Shown here one piece after another: positions 11,028 through 21,069 of a DNA stretch of 64,000 nt. Position numbers and translations under genes: made by a program. Location of the stretch: the NCBI GenBank assembly GCA_023897205.1, contig JAHWDD010000005.1:1302001-1366000 (forward strand), read 5' to 3'. The notes beneath the pieces are model-generated. The model saw only the letters and a list, made by a program, of their open reading frames with translations. It did no database searches and had not been told where the DNA came from. Position 1 is the stretch's first letter; each line of letters begins with the position of its first letter. The stretch comes from Exophiala sp. HKRS030 (lineage: Eukaryota; Ascomycota; Eurotiomycetes; Chaetothyriales; Herpotrichiellaceae).

Positions 11028-11549
11028 TCAGATGGACACTGGTCTCGATCTGATCCGGTGTTTCGAGAGAATGCAGCAAGGCAGTAAGGTTCCTTCACTG
11101 ACACAAAGACACTGTCGGCGTTCGGCCAGGTGAAAAAGGTGGGCCATTTCAGTCTCGGTGTTGTGTGTCGGCGTGCCGGTTAGTAGGATCTTTCTAGCTC
11201 CGCCTGCACGTTTCTGTATAGCGTTGGTGAGCGGCTTCATCGTCTTTTTGGCGATATGGGCCTGGTCAAAGACGAACATCGAGACGAGGTCGGCGTTAGT
11301 GGCGGCATGAGTTCCTTCATGACTTGGTTCCATGGTGATGACGGTCCTGCTGCTTCTCTGTTAAGACTAATGGTACAACAATGGCCCTTCTGCAGAAAAC
11401 GAAATCTTTCGTCCTGTGAAAAATGAAGCATGAGAGTTTCTGACCGGCGAAACAAGACCGGCCTCGGCGTCGGGCGGCTGGTTCGTGTAGAGTACATCCC
11501 CTCGTTCGTACACCTCGTGAAGAAGTATCTTAAGCCCCAGCATCATCAA
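11028..11549 (-). pseudogene. SNF2-type helicase relic
   Basis: A minus-strand segment keeps two recognisable SNF2/DEAH ATPase blocks. One is a degenerate Walker B reading MFVFDQAHIAKK, where the family has DEAH. About 28 residues later is motif III, RKILLTGTPTHN. The ORF is only 101 codons, the P-loop motif I region is not recognisable upstream (11334-11549 shows only short, out-of-frame ORFs) and the C-terminal helicase lobe is missing. I read this as the decayed remnant of an SNF2-family gene. A multi-exon active gene is unlikely because neither flank supplies the missing motifs. Confidence 0.5.
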
Positions 11550-12231
11550 GTGCAGTCAAATAGGTTTTGATTCTCGTTGGACTCCGCTTCCGCAACGTAC
11601 GAATGTCTTCAAGCTGGTATTGTGACAAAGGTGAGATACGGAAAGGGATGAAAGTGATCGGTAGGAGTTGAATATATATATAGGGAAATTAGCCTGCTAC
11701 TGTTTGGCATGAGCACTGGCCGGGCGGTCTGGAGCCGGCAACGAGATGAGACGTTGATGCTCTGTCGGAAAGGTGGTCTAGGAGCTTCTGCTGAGATCGG
11801 TGGAAAGGGATGCCTTTAAAGAAGTAAAAGTATTCCCAGGCGCGAACCACTTCATATATAGGGGGTATTTGTCATGTGGAAAGAGAAACCCTTCAACGAT
11901 CTCAGGTGACATGTAGGCTTTTGTTGGGATATCATCCATCAGAAACAGAAAGTAGGAGCAGCTTCGTCGCGGGGTAAAGGCGGCTCCTCACAACGAGCAA
12001 CAAGAGTCAACGTACTGTATCGAAATCTTCTAGGCGTCCAGTCCGTAGGGAAGTCTCAGTTGGGGCTCATGAATCCTTACCACGACCGCACCAAATTGTG
12101 CATATATATATATATATATATAGCCGGGTACTGTGACTTCTTGATAAGCTCATGGCGACCTTAAGTTTCAGGGACCTCTGATAGCCTGATACATGGAGCT
12201 GTCGTAGCCGGATTCTTCCTTAGAGTCGGGA
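11550..12231. other. Gene-free stretch, AT-rich patches
   Basis: No gene seen. It contains short TATATA runs (about 11672 and 11865) and a longer AT microsatellite at its right part. Confidence 0.45.
12102..12122. repeat. AT dinucleotide microsatellite
   Basis: An uninterrupted run of about ten AT units within the gene-poor island. Confidence 0.9.
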
Positions 12232-13237
12232 TCACCTACAGGCCCCTTGACCGGGTCGAGGGCCCAAATTCATACTTGGTTGACGGATAGTTTTGCAACT
12301 GAAACATGTATCGAGGTTGCGGTTGGGGAAGACTTGATCTGCAAACGGCTGCCTGGTCGGATCTTCTGAGTCCGGTCGCCGGTTCGCAGAATCCACCTGG
12401 TCCGCCATGTCTTGAATTTCCTCCTCGAGTTGCGCGGTCTGGTCCCGGTACAGCTGCATCCGCGGGCCTTGTCGAAGGACCCTTGGCCGGAATTGGCTCC
12501 GGCTCTGGAGGATGTCGAGGGCCGCTCTGCAACGACCCAGATCGTCCTCGAGAGCCCGCTGACGAGTTTGCGAGTTCCGTACATGCGCCCGGAGAATTTC
12601 CTGGAACTCCCCTACACGTCTGGTCTCGGTGCGGAGCTTCTCTTCCGCCTCGTTCGCTCGCAGTTCCGCAGCCACTGCTCGGTCTCCCCAGGCGTCGGCT
12701 TGTATCTTCCCCTCCTCTGCTCGTAGTGCTGCGGCCTTGGCTCGCTTTTTCCGGTCGTTTGATTCCGCTTTCTGCTCACGGTTGTTTCTGTTTGGTAATC
12801 AATCGTTTCGGAAACCACCTCCAGCGAGCCATCTTGCTTGAGCAGCGAAGACGGGAGATAATTTCCTCTTGCGAGTCTTAAGGACTGCAGTGTCAGGTCG
12901 AAATGCTCTGGCTGTATCGGTTCGTGAGACATTGTAGAAATTCTTCTTCTCCTGCAGCGGTGATGCCCAGGTCCTGGGGATTTCCTAGCTGGCGAGGCTT
13001 TTTGCCTCTTCCTTTTACGCCCACGAGAGCAGCAATGCCACCCTCTTCCTGGACGGCAGGAGTTTCAGAAATGGTTATCGAAGTGCTGCGCTCCAGGTAT
13101 TCGATGCTTCTTCCATCCATGTTCCTGCCGTCGGCGTTCTGAGGGCAGTTGAACCAGATTAAGATGGTTAACCTTTCTGCCACGATGTGGGACATCAATA
13201 CCTCGTTAGCTTGCATGCTTATTGGGACCTGTTCCAT
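12232..13237 (-). pseudogene. Frame-broken coiled-coil gene relic or unresolved multi-exon gene
   Basis: Three minus-strand ORFs in different frames abut: 12893-13237 (114 codons, from MEQVPISMQA), 12612-12932 (MSHEPIQPEHFDL) and 12232-12675, whose frame stays open upstream to about 12805. The last encodes a strongly charged Ala/Glu/Arg coiled coil (KAAALRAEEGKIQADAWGD, then ANEAEEKLRTETRR). The first two overlap around 12895-12932 with a +1 shift. An acceptor-like CAG near 12795 could join the second and third, but no convincing donor was found. Either this is a decayed gene with frameshifts or a real gene whose introns I could not place. No family is recognised. Confidence 0.35.
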
Positions 13238-15842
13238 GGCCTAACTCCAGCACGAACAAAAGGAAGGCGTCCAACTTCCTGAATGTGCTTATATCGACTC
13301 GTCGTCATCCAGTTAATTCATGATTGTTGAAGTGGTACCTTTCGACATCTGACATATCGACGTCATGCCAATATCATTGAGCCGGCGGCAACACCGTGTT
13401 TTCAGAAGACCGTATAATCAGACGTGTGTAACAACACCGACCCTGGGGCTCTCTCTTTAACATCAGGGGTCGGAGATGAAGGACTGAGTCTCGAGTCAGT
13501 GCCAACTTTCGCCTGGTTATTCAGAACTATGAGCTGATCTCGATAGGAAGACTGGTCGTGGGAAAGAGCGCAGAGGAAAAGCACCAAGGCTGAAGAACGA
13601 GACTTTTGGGAAGTAAATTGGGTGATTTTTCTTCGCATGTCGATGCGGACCGTTCGCCAGGTCTTTCTAACTTTTCGGTGCCGAATGCGAAAGACAACAC
13701 ATACAATCCTTCCCAGCGTTACTCTAGTTGTGAAGGTGCTGCTGGACTTGTTGCAGATGTCAAATCGAGACAAGATTTCGTGCTTTGGGAGTTACCACGC
13801 CCCCCTGTCTGCGTATGGATACTTTTGCAGTTCTCATTTGGCGTTCGAATAGACTTGAACGGGTGTTCTCTCTCTCGCTGACGTCGTCTCCTGTGCCAGA
13901 TGAACTGCATATAATCTCTCTTCCAACGAATAATCGTCTTCGGATAGATTTTTGTTGGTATTCTCGGCAATTCCTGCTGATCGAACTTGGTCGTCGAAAG
14001 CCTTCGACAGCAGACAGGCGTCTTGGTTGCCATTTTAGTAGGAACGGTGCGGAATTGTCTCCATGACTACGCAAAAGGCGTACTCGGACGGCCGGCAGAG
14101 CGAAGACCAAGGCAAAGACTGAAGCGTTAGACAGAACCAGGAACTGAAGTGTCAGCAGGACCAGTAGTAGGACCAGGAGCAGTAGGACCGGGAGCAGTAG
14201 GACCAGGAGCATCGATAACAACAAGACTAGCATCGTCCAGACCCTCAGGATGACCATATCATGGACTAAGTATAGACGGATTTCCTTGTATTGTAAGAAA
14301 TCTTCAGCATTGAACAAATCAAAAGACAGCTGGAAATGATCTTGGTCGTCCGGCGAGTTTCTGATTTTGTGGGGTTTGTCACAAAATGACTCGCATGAAC
14401 AGGCAGACGAAAATGCGAGGTGTTCGCAGTGTAGCCTTTGTTGTCAAAGGATCGGGAAATGTGTGCCACTTCTTCAACATCGAAGTCATACTATTCTTAG
14501 CAAAAGCTTGTGATCGCTTCATAGTTCAAACTCCACTGGTATACCGAGGAAGGTCCCCGAGAATATCTCAGAGTATGCGTCACACAAGTTCGAAGTCGGG
14601 TAGTTCGAGTGGCTCAAGCTTTGGACCTGACTCAGTAAGAATTATGCCCTTGATCTAGATCTGGTTTGATTTTGATGTCTGTTTTGTAGAGATCGGGTTC
14701 AGCTTGGTACAATGTGATATTGCTCTCGAAGTGTCTCCACATGACGACCGGTCGAAAGAGACAGACACCTGGCGAGGAGCTCAGGTGACTGGGGGAAGAG
14801 GGAATTTCCTCCTCGGGTCTCTTCGTACGCCTGCGCCTGTGTACGGTGTGATCGTGGACCGACGATATTAGTTGTTTCATCGAGGTTGTTCTCATATTCC
14901 TCGTTTGAAGCATCCTCGAAAATGTTGACATGGTCAAAGTCAATCTCATGTCGTTCTTCGAGGCTGAGTATCACTATGGTTGGACGAAGAAGTCAAGAAC
15001 CCTTTCTTCTTTTCATTAGCAGTGCTTGTTTGGGCGAACATGGATCTGATGGAGATGACAACCTAAACAGTAACTTGGGCCGATGGTGAGATACTCTTAG
15101 GGCCTTACTGGTCGCAGAACGTTTCGCTCCAAACCCTGTCGTTAATATATATAGTCAATGTGGAATGGTTACCAAGGAAAAGAAGGGAGAAAGGGGACTG
15201 TGGAAGGGGACGTGGAAGAGGACAGCAGTTCTTATAGCCTTGATAATGACAGGTAGGGAATGCCAAAAGGACGAGAAGACTTGTTGTGAATCTCGTATGT
15301 TTCATTCAGGCTGCCAAACAGCACTGCTATATAGACCAATGGTGTGATTTGATGGACCGGCATCTGATGTCAAGAGAGTGATACCTAAATCTTGAATGTA
15401 GGTGGAAGGTAACGAATTCCCGGTGACTGTGGGCTTCGGGTGGTGGACGGTGAAGGTAAGACCTGGACGATTAGAGAGTGTTTAGCACGAATCATACGGT
15501 TCCCAGAACTGGAGGAATGCTGGTAGGACAGGGGAAATGCAAGTATGCCATTGCACGAGTAAATGCGAGTATCATTTCTGATCATTGACAAACAAGGCAG
15601 AATTATGGATATATACTTCACCCCAAGACCAGTTCTGGGCAGAGACAGTACTGACTGCTGTCTCAGAGGCACATTCCTATCATCACAATAGTGTAAGACT
15701 AACACAAATTGAAGCCTTTTCCACATTCAAGTCGACATCCAGAATCTTATGATCTAGGTAGAAAACGCATGCCTAACAAACCTTCACTTCTGGCACACTA
15801 GCAGCAAACATCAATTTCAGACTTGATATCCGGGATTCCGAA
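13238..15842. other. 2.6-kb gene-free core of degenerate island
   Basis: No gene supported. ORFs up to 185 codons occur on the minus strand at 13760-14317, but its Leu-rich start is only the antisense of a minisatellite. Another at 14699-14974 is acidic and motif-free. A TATATA run is at about 15144-15152. The stretch ends at the 3' side of the 15.8-16.9 kb membrane-protein gene. Confidence 0.45.
14155..14211 (+). repeat. 15-bp minisatellite (reads VGPGA on + strand)
   Basis: Three tandem 15-bp units at 14167-14181, 14182-14196 and 14197-14211 (GTAGGACCAGGAGCA; the middle unit differs by one base), preceded by a partial unit. On the + strand they would read Val-Gly-Pro-Gly-Ala, on the minus strand Leu/Val-rich. 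A stop codon lies just upstream on the + strand, so no continuous coding frame supports translation. Confidence 0.85.
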
Positions 15843-16913
15843 TCATTTCTTCGATGTCTTGGGAGGAGGAGGGAAGTACAGCTGAGGCGAGGTTGCGTTC
15901 GGACTGCAGCTGATTTCAGGCTCGGGAGACTTCCCAGAGCGGACATCACCCACTACTCTGTCCACAAAGCTCGGACTCATCGGACTTCTTGGGAGGTCGG
16001 GACTTCTGATGGCATACGATGGAGATGCCGGACTGTTGGGAGAGCTGAAATGATTCCGTAGAGGAAGGTCTTTCGTCCCTCCTAGAGTATTGAACGCCAT
16101 CGTTCGAGGAGTCATGGGATTTAGACCGCGCTGGGGGCCAGGTGTTTCTGGCATCGGATAGAAGGCACCCTCGCCCGCGGCTGGATCATCAAGAGATTCG
16201 AACTTGGCCCACTTCTCAGCCCTGAGCCTCTTCTTCTCTGCATATTCCGCTCGCTGCTGCTTCGATGGGAAACAGGACCACGCCGCGAAAGCGAAATAGA
16301 TGACGAAGACCCCCAGCATCGCGCATGTACAGGCAAAGCTTGCTTTTGCCTGCTTGCAGTATCCCACCAGCTTCTTGTTCTTGGTGACACTGCAGGATTT
16401 GGTAATGTACCAAGGTGGACCGTGCTGCGGATGGTCGGGGTCTGTGGTGTCGCTGCTGGCTTGGTAGTCGACAGATACGGTGTAAAGTGCGATGAGGAGA
16501 GCGTGCACAAGGACGGAGAGGATGGGCGGGAAGACATGAAGCATGTACATGATGCTTTTGACAAGCAGAATGAATACACCGAGCACGCTGATGACAACGT
16601 TGTAGTTGGTTATACTGTTTTCCCGGTCAGCGAAGGCTGTACAAGACATAGCTAAGAGCAGGGAGTCATACAATTGTGACCAGACTTTGGGAGTGGTATA
16701 CGGTCTGTAATTAGCGGCCGCATACAGACCGGTGGATGGGCTTGAGTTGAAACCATTGTCGGCACCATCCTGCCACAATTTTGTGCGGTATGTGTTTGGC
16801 GAAGCAATGCCGAATAATGCAAGAAGAGCAATATTCAATGGCAGTTCTAAGCCGAACAGAACATAGAAAGGCCATTTATTCGGCTTCCACCGTCTCGACA
16901 GGAAGAACTGCAT
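15843..16913 (-). CDS. Four-pass membrane protein, fungal family of unknown function
   Basis: Two exons: 16672-16913 and 15843-16614, giving 337 aa. The intron (16615-16671, 57 nt, GTATGA...AACAG) has no stop and a length divisible by three, so the unspliced ORF also reads through. Removing it turns a nonsense stretch into WSQFITNYNVVISV, which runs straight into the second membrane helix. Membrane segments lie at about 17-38, 83-103, 106-128 and 180-202. The loops contain cysteines and the motif GPPWYITKSC. The C-terminal 130 residues are cytosolic, Pro/Ser-rich with many SP sites (RSPDLPRSPMSPSF), and end in KTSKK. No enzyme motif. It resembles an ascomycete-wide hypothetical membrane family known to me only by pattern; function unknown. 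Confidence 0.8.
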   Translation of the reverse strand: MQFFLSRRWKPNKWPFYVLFGLELPLNIALLALFGIASPNTYRTKLWQDGADNGFNSSPSTGLYAAANYRPYTTPKVWSQLYDSLLLAMSCTAFADRENSITNYNVVISVLGVFILLVKSIMYMLHVFPPILSVLVHALLIALYTVSVDYQASSDTTDPDHPQHGPPWYITKSCSVTKNKKLVGYCKQAKASFACTCAMLGVFVIYFAFAAWSCFPSKQQRAEYAEKKRLRAEKWAKFESLDDPAAGEGAFYPMPETPGPQRGLNPMTPRTMAFNTLGGTKDLPLRNHFSSPNSPASPSYAIRSPDLPRSPMSPSFVDRVVGDVRSGKSPEPEISCSPNATSPQLYFPPPPKTSKK

Positions 16914-18834
16914 CTTGCTTGCGGAGTATCTGGTTTTCTTGAATGTGTCTGTATCTAGTGGTGCAATTTCAGGTTCATCCTCGAGGTTGTCGCAACACAG
17001 CGTCTGCTTGAATATCTAGCAGAACACTTCGAAGGTTCATCTCATGGCGTGGAAGGGAGAGAGCATGAAGCGCTGAAGAAGATCTTATCGAGCCAGACAT
17101 GTCGAGGAGCGTTGTTCGCGGCATTGTGCTGACCTGGCGCAGGCGCTTACAGAGGGGATGGGGACGAATGAGCAGTTGATGGGTTTGGTAGTCGGTATGA
17201 AAGACCAATAAGCAAAGTGTGAGGCAGCGAGGAGTATTGCGAAAGCCTCGATGAGGCAGTTGATTGGATAGAGACACCTGTGATGGGTGTTGATAAGCAT
17301 CAAATGAATCCCCGAAGCGCCCAGACTGAAATCCCCCGCAAAAATCACCCGGCACAACAGCGGCAACTACAGCGACAATGCCGATTCTATCACACCCTCT
17401 GCAATTCAGAGATACTGCCTACTCCATACTCGAACACCATTTTTAATTAGCAGGATGGACGAACACGTACGGATACTGCTACGAACTTCGACCATGGTGA
17501 TGATCCTCAAATTTCTAGCTGACAGAAACGTCCAAGATGGCATTGGTCCGTCAGCGCAGATCTTTGTCTGTGACGGTCTTTCACCTAAGATTAGTGTCTC
17601 TATCTAGGAAAAGGCGAATAGACTGAGCATCCCGAACTTCGATCTGCAAATCTATCAAGCGATAGGTCTCTGTATCGATCACCTAGACGTATTACAGTAT
17701 TGTACCTCTCACCGCGATGCTGTCTTGATGCTGTACATACAGACTCCGTAAGTCGCTGAGTCATCTGCACCATCTTATCTCTTATCTCGGTTGAATTGAT
17801 AATCCGAAATCCCGGGACTGTGCGTGCGGCTCAAAGCGGCGCTAAACTGAGACTGTTTAAGACGCATCTGACCCAAGACCCCTTTTTTCCCTTCGCCCAC
17901 TTGTTCCAACCCCTGCTGTGCCACAATCGTGCTACACCAACTCGTCCAGACCACTTGCATGTTGTCCCAGTGGTGCTATTCTACACCTTGGTGTTTGGTC
18001 AAGCTCGACTGCATGTTACGAAGCCACCGGTACTCCGTATCAGTATCAGAGACCCGGCTCCCAACCACCTCTGACGACAAAGCTGCGAGTCATCACGTCA
18101 AAATCATGACAAGCGACACGTCTCTATTCGATCGACGCTCGGCTCCTCCCACTACGGGTTCGTGAGACACCAGGTCAAACTTTTAGCTCCAGGTTGGGGC
18201 CAGTGCCAGGGACGAAGTGCAAGATGCCGCTGGGAGACCTCTGAAAAACCTATGAGGTTCCGACCTCCGACTCCAGCGGGCTCCCGGACCAAGTCTGCGT
18301 TTTCCCTCTTTGGGCCATTCGAAACACCTCCTTCTTTGTGCCACACGCTCAACGCGCCGTCCAGCCTTCTCCTTCACTCCTCCACGGCTTCTCACAGCCT
18401 CACCTTTCTGCAGTTGTCTCGCCAGGCGCTGGGTCGTACGGATAGCACACACCCTCTTTTTCTTTTCTTCCGGGTCGGGTGCAGGTCACAGATCCATGGA
18501 AACACCTTTCCAACGGTTCTCACATCCATTTCCAATCTATTCCAAAAGTTTGTGCTTTTGTCAGTCGCTGTCCTCGAATTTTCCTTCTATTCACTAGGCG
18601 CACTCGTCCAATTTCCCTTTCAGCCCGATAGTCACCACGCTAGCCTCCTTCATACGATGATCACTCCTTCACAGACAAGGCCTTCCATGCTACAGTAATT
18701 GCATGGTACCGCCCGTAAGGAGCTGCTGATCACAACACTGGGGCTGCAAAGGCCTACGTCTTGTCGTCAGCTCTTTCCTGCGAGCATCTTCTTGCCAATT
18801 CAACGACAGCGAGGTCATCGTCCTGCTGTTCAAG
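16914..18834. other. Divergent intergenic region, 1.9 kb
   Basis: Lies between divergent membrane-protein genes. No gene is supported; ORFs up to 178 codons at 18162-18698 look like a pyrimidine-rich leader. An upstream coding exon for the gene beginning at 18835 could be hidden here, since that protein lacks a visible signal peptide. Confidence 0.4.
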
Positions 18835-20625
18835 ATGAGGCCGGGCAGGATGTTTCGACATGCTATGTCCCTGCACAAACGAAATCCTCAAAACCTCAGT
18901 AACCTGCCCGCTAGCATCGGAAACCCTACAAAAACTCTTCCTCAGTCGATAGCTGCAACGGGTGTCACCCCGGATCCTTCAGCGACGGCGCCGCTCGTTA
19001 CAGCAGCAGCACCATCGGGCTTTACAACAGTCACAGAGACAGAAACTTTGGCCAGGTCGATAACCGGCCTCGATACTGTATCGACGACAGTCGCGACTAG
19101 AACGAGAATAATCACAAACTCCTCTGAATATGCCTCCCTCACATCCGTTGCGGCCCAGTCCGCCTCCACAAATGCCTCTACGACTTCATCCAAAACATCC
19201 TCCGCCGCGACCAGCAGTGCAGCTGCTCAAAAATCATCTTCTTCGAACATGAGTACCTTGATTCCAGCAATCGTTGTGCCCATTGTTGTGGTGTTGTTAG
19301 CATCGTTGGGTGTTTTTTGGTTCCTCATGCGGCGGAGACATAACAAGGAATTGAAGACCCAACCAGAGTTCGTCATGGCTGGCAAGGGCGAGAAGCTGAG
19401 CAGCAGGTCCAACAGCGGCAGGTCGACATCATCTGCCGGTTCAGAGAAGAAAAACCCTGTTATTCAGACAAGAGAGCTCTCCACAAAGTCACCTCCTACT
19501 ACGACCTCAGAATGGCCATCGACACAAATTGGCCTTGCGAGACCGCTGACTCCTCAAGAAACTCAAAATTGGAATCTCAGTCCCACTGGTAGAAGACCAC
19601 TTGACCAAGCACGTCCTGGCACGGCGCCTACAGAGCGACCGTATCGAAACTTCAATGGACCTGGCCCGAGACCTCCGACAGCGAACCGTACCGGACCACC
19701 AAGCTCGGGGAGAGATCGGCCACAGCAGCGCGCCAGAGGCTACAGCAACCCTAACCAGAGAGGACCACCGCCTCCCAGGACAGGACCAAGTCCGATCCCG
19801 CGAGCTTCACCTAATCCGAATCCTCGAGGTGGACCAAGTCCAGTACCGCAGCGACCTGGCCCTCCAGGGTCTCAACAGGACTTCAGGAATGATCCAAGGG
19901 GTGGTGATGGTGTACCATCTTCCGCTGCCTTCCGCCTTCGTGACCCATCGCCAAGCATGAACCACAATGCGCGAGCCCAGGCACCTGCACGACTCGCCGC
20001 CCCTCCCCCTGGTGCTTACAATGGTGCATCATCCATTTCCCAATACTCGCCCATTGTGAAAGACGCTCCAGGTTCTGCAAGGTCACCACCAACCAAACGA
20101 GGACCACCTCCACCTCTCCAGACGGATCTTGCCAGTCGACGGGCGAACAAATCGCCCAACTCAGCCAGCCCAGGTGCACTGACGGAGGAGAACATGCGAA
20201 TAGCGCGATTGGCAAACTCTTCCAGACTAGGATATACTCCTGCCGAGCCTAGTCCGTCACCCAAGCTCCCTCCACCGGCGACTCGATCACAACTGATCCC
20301 GCGGGAGTCTCCCAAGGACAGACCGGAAAATTACTTTGGCGGCAGCGTAGGTTCATTACCACAGAGCCGACAAGTCTCGACTTCCCACCACTCGGACCGA
20401 GCGAGTATCGTGTCGGACCCGGACGACTACGAAGACATCGATGCCAAATCGGACGTCAGCAGTCTAAACGAGTTCGAGCGATTCGACTTCGGTCCCACGG
20501 CCGGTGGCAGTCGAGGTGGTAGTGCCGCAGGTCACTCCTTGAATTACTTTGCCTCTCAAAACAGCCCATCTGCTGGAAGAGGTAGCCCTTTTGGCGGTAA
20601 TGACACGACTTATGAACGTTGGTGA
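18835..20625 (+). CDS. Single-pass membrane protein with Ser/Thr-rich ectodomain and Pro-rich cytosolic tail
   Basis: Single exon as read, 596 aa. Residues 40-138 are Ser/Thr/Ala-rich (likely O-mannosylated), followed by one membrane helix at 141-165 (TLIPAIVVPIVVVLLASLGV) and a basic stop-transfer RRRH. The remaining 430 residues are a disordered Pro/Arg/Gly/Ser tail (repeated GPSPIPR/GPSPVPQ-like stretches) ending in an acidic block (DPDDYEDIDAKSDVSSLNEFERFDF). The architecture matches fungal Mid2/Wsc-like cell-surface sensors or related mucin-type membrane proteins, but there is no WSC or cysteine-rich domain and no cleavable signal at the chosen ATG. The true start may be in an upstream exon, or the protein may insert by its single helix. 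Function unknown. Confidence 0.68.
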   Translation: MRPGRMFRHAMSLHKRNPQNLSNLPASIGNPTKTLPQSIAATGVTPDPSATAPLVTAAAPSGFTTVTETETLARSITGLDTVSTTVATRTRIITNSSEYASLTSVAAQSASTNASTTSSKTSSAATSSAAAQKSSSSNMSTLIPAIVVPIVVVLLASLGVFWFLMRRRHNKELKTQPEFVMAGKGEKLSSRSNSGRSTSSAGSEKKNPVIQTRELSTKSPPTTTSEWPSTQIGLARPLTPQETQNWNLSPTGRRPLDQARPGTAPTERPYRNFNGPGPRPPTANRTGPPSSGRDRPQQRARGYSNPNQRGPPPPRTGPSPIPRASPNPNPRGGPSPVPQRPGPPGSQQDFRNDPRGGDGVPSSAAFRLRDPSPSMNHNARAQAPARLAAPPPGAYNGASSISQYSPIVKDAPGSARSPPTKRGPPPPLQTDLASRRANKSPNSASPGALTEENMRIARLANSSRLGYTPAEPSPSPKLPPPATRSQLIPRESPKDRPENYFGGSVGSLPQSRQVSTSHHSDRASIVSDPDDYEDIDAKSDVSSLNEFERFDFGPTAGGSRGGSAAGHSLNYFASQNSPSAGRGSPFGGNDTTYERW

Positions 20626-20882
20626 TTGTATCTCGGTGAAGATCCGAGAAGAAGAAAAAAAGAGACGTGGGTTGTCACGGCTACAACCCTACTGGTAAAC
20701 AAAAGGCCAGTCTCGGCAGTTGTTAATTTGTTCTTTTGTTGTTGTTGATGCATATTAGCATGCAAGGCGACTATTTTGTTCTTGTCGTGATTATGGCATT
20801 TTTAACCTAGGTAGTTTTCTATGATACCCATACCATATTATATCACCAAATCCAGACCGTTCTCCTAACAACGGCTGGTGTT

Positions 20883-20920
<38 letters not shown>

Positions 20921-21069
20921 ATGTCATATATACAACTAGAGATCTTCTACTCATTGACGAGAGAATTATTGAAACTTCCCACTCAAGATGATTCGATATG
21001 GTCGTTGGTCAAAAATATTGGTGGCACCACTTAAAACAAATCGAAATGTATGCAGGGACTGGCCGGAAG
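20626..21069. other. Convergent intergenic spacer
   Basis: 3' ends of the membrane-protein gene (+) and the Zn2Cys6 regulator (-) face each other. It contains a GA microsatellite and no gene. Confidence 0.5.
20887..20918. repeat. GA dinucleotide microsatellite
   Basis: About 15 uninterrupted AG/GA units in the convergent spacer. Confidence 0.92.

Noticed and set aside
13760..14317. 185-codon ORF with a Leu/Val-rich 'membrane' start
   Set aside because: The hydrophobic run is only the reverse complement of a 15-bp minisatellite; the rest has no coding texture.
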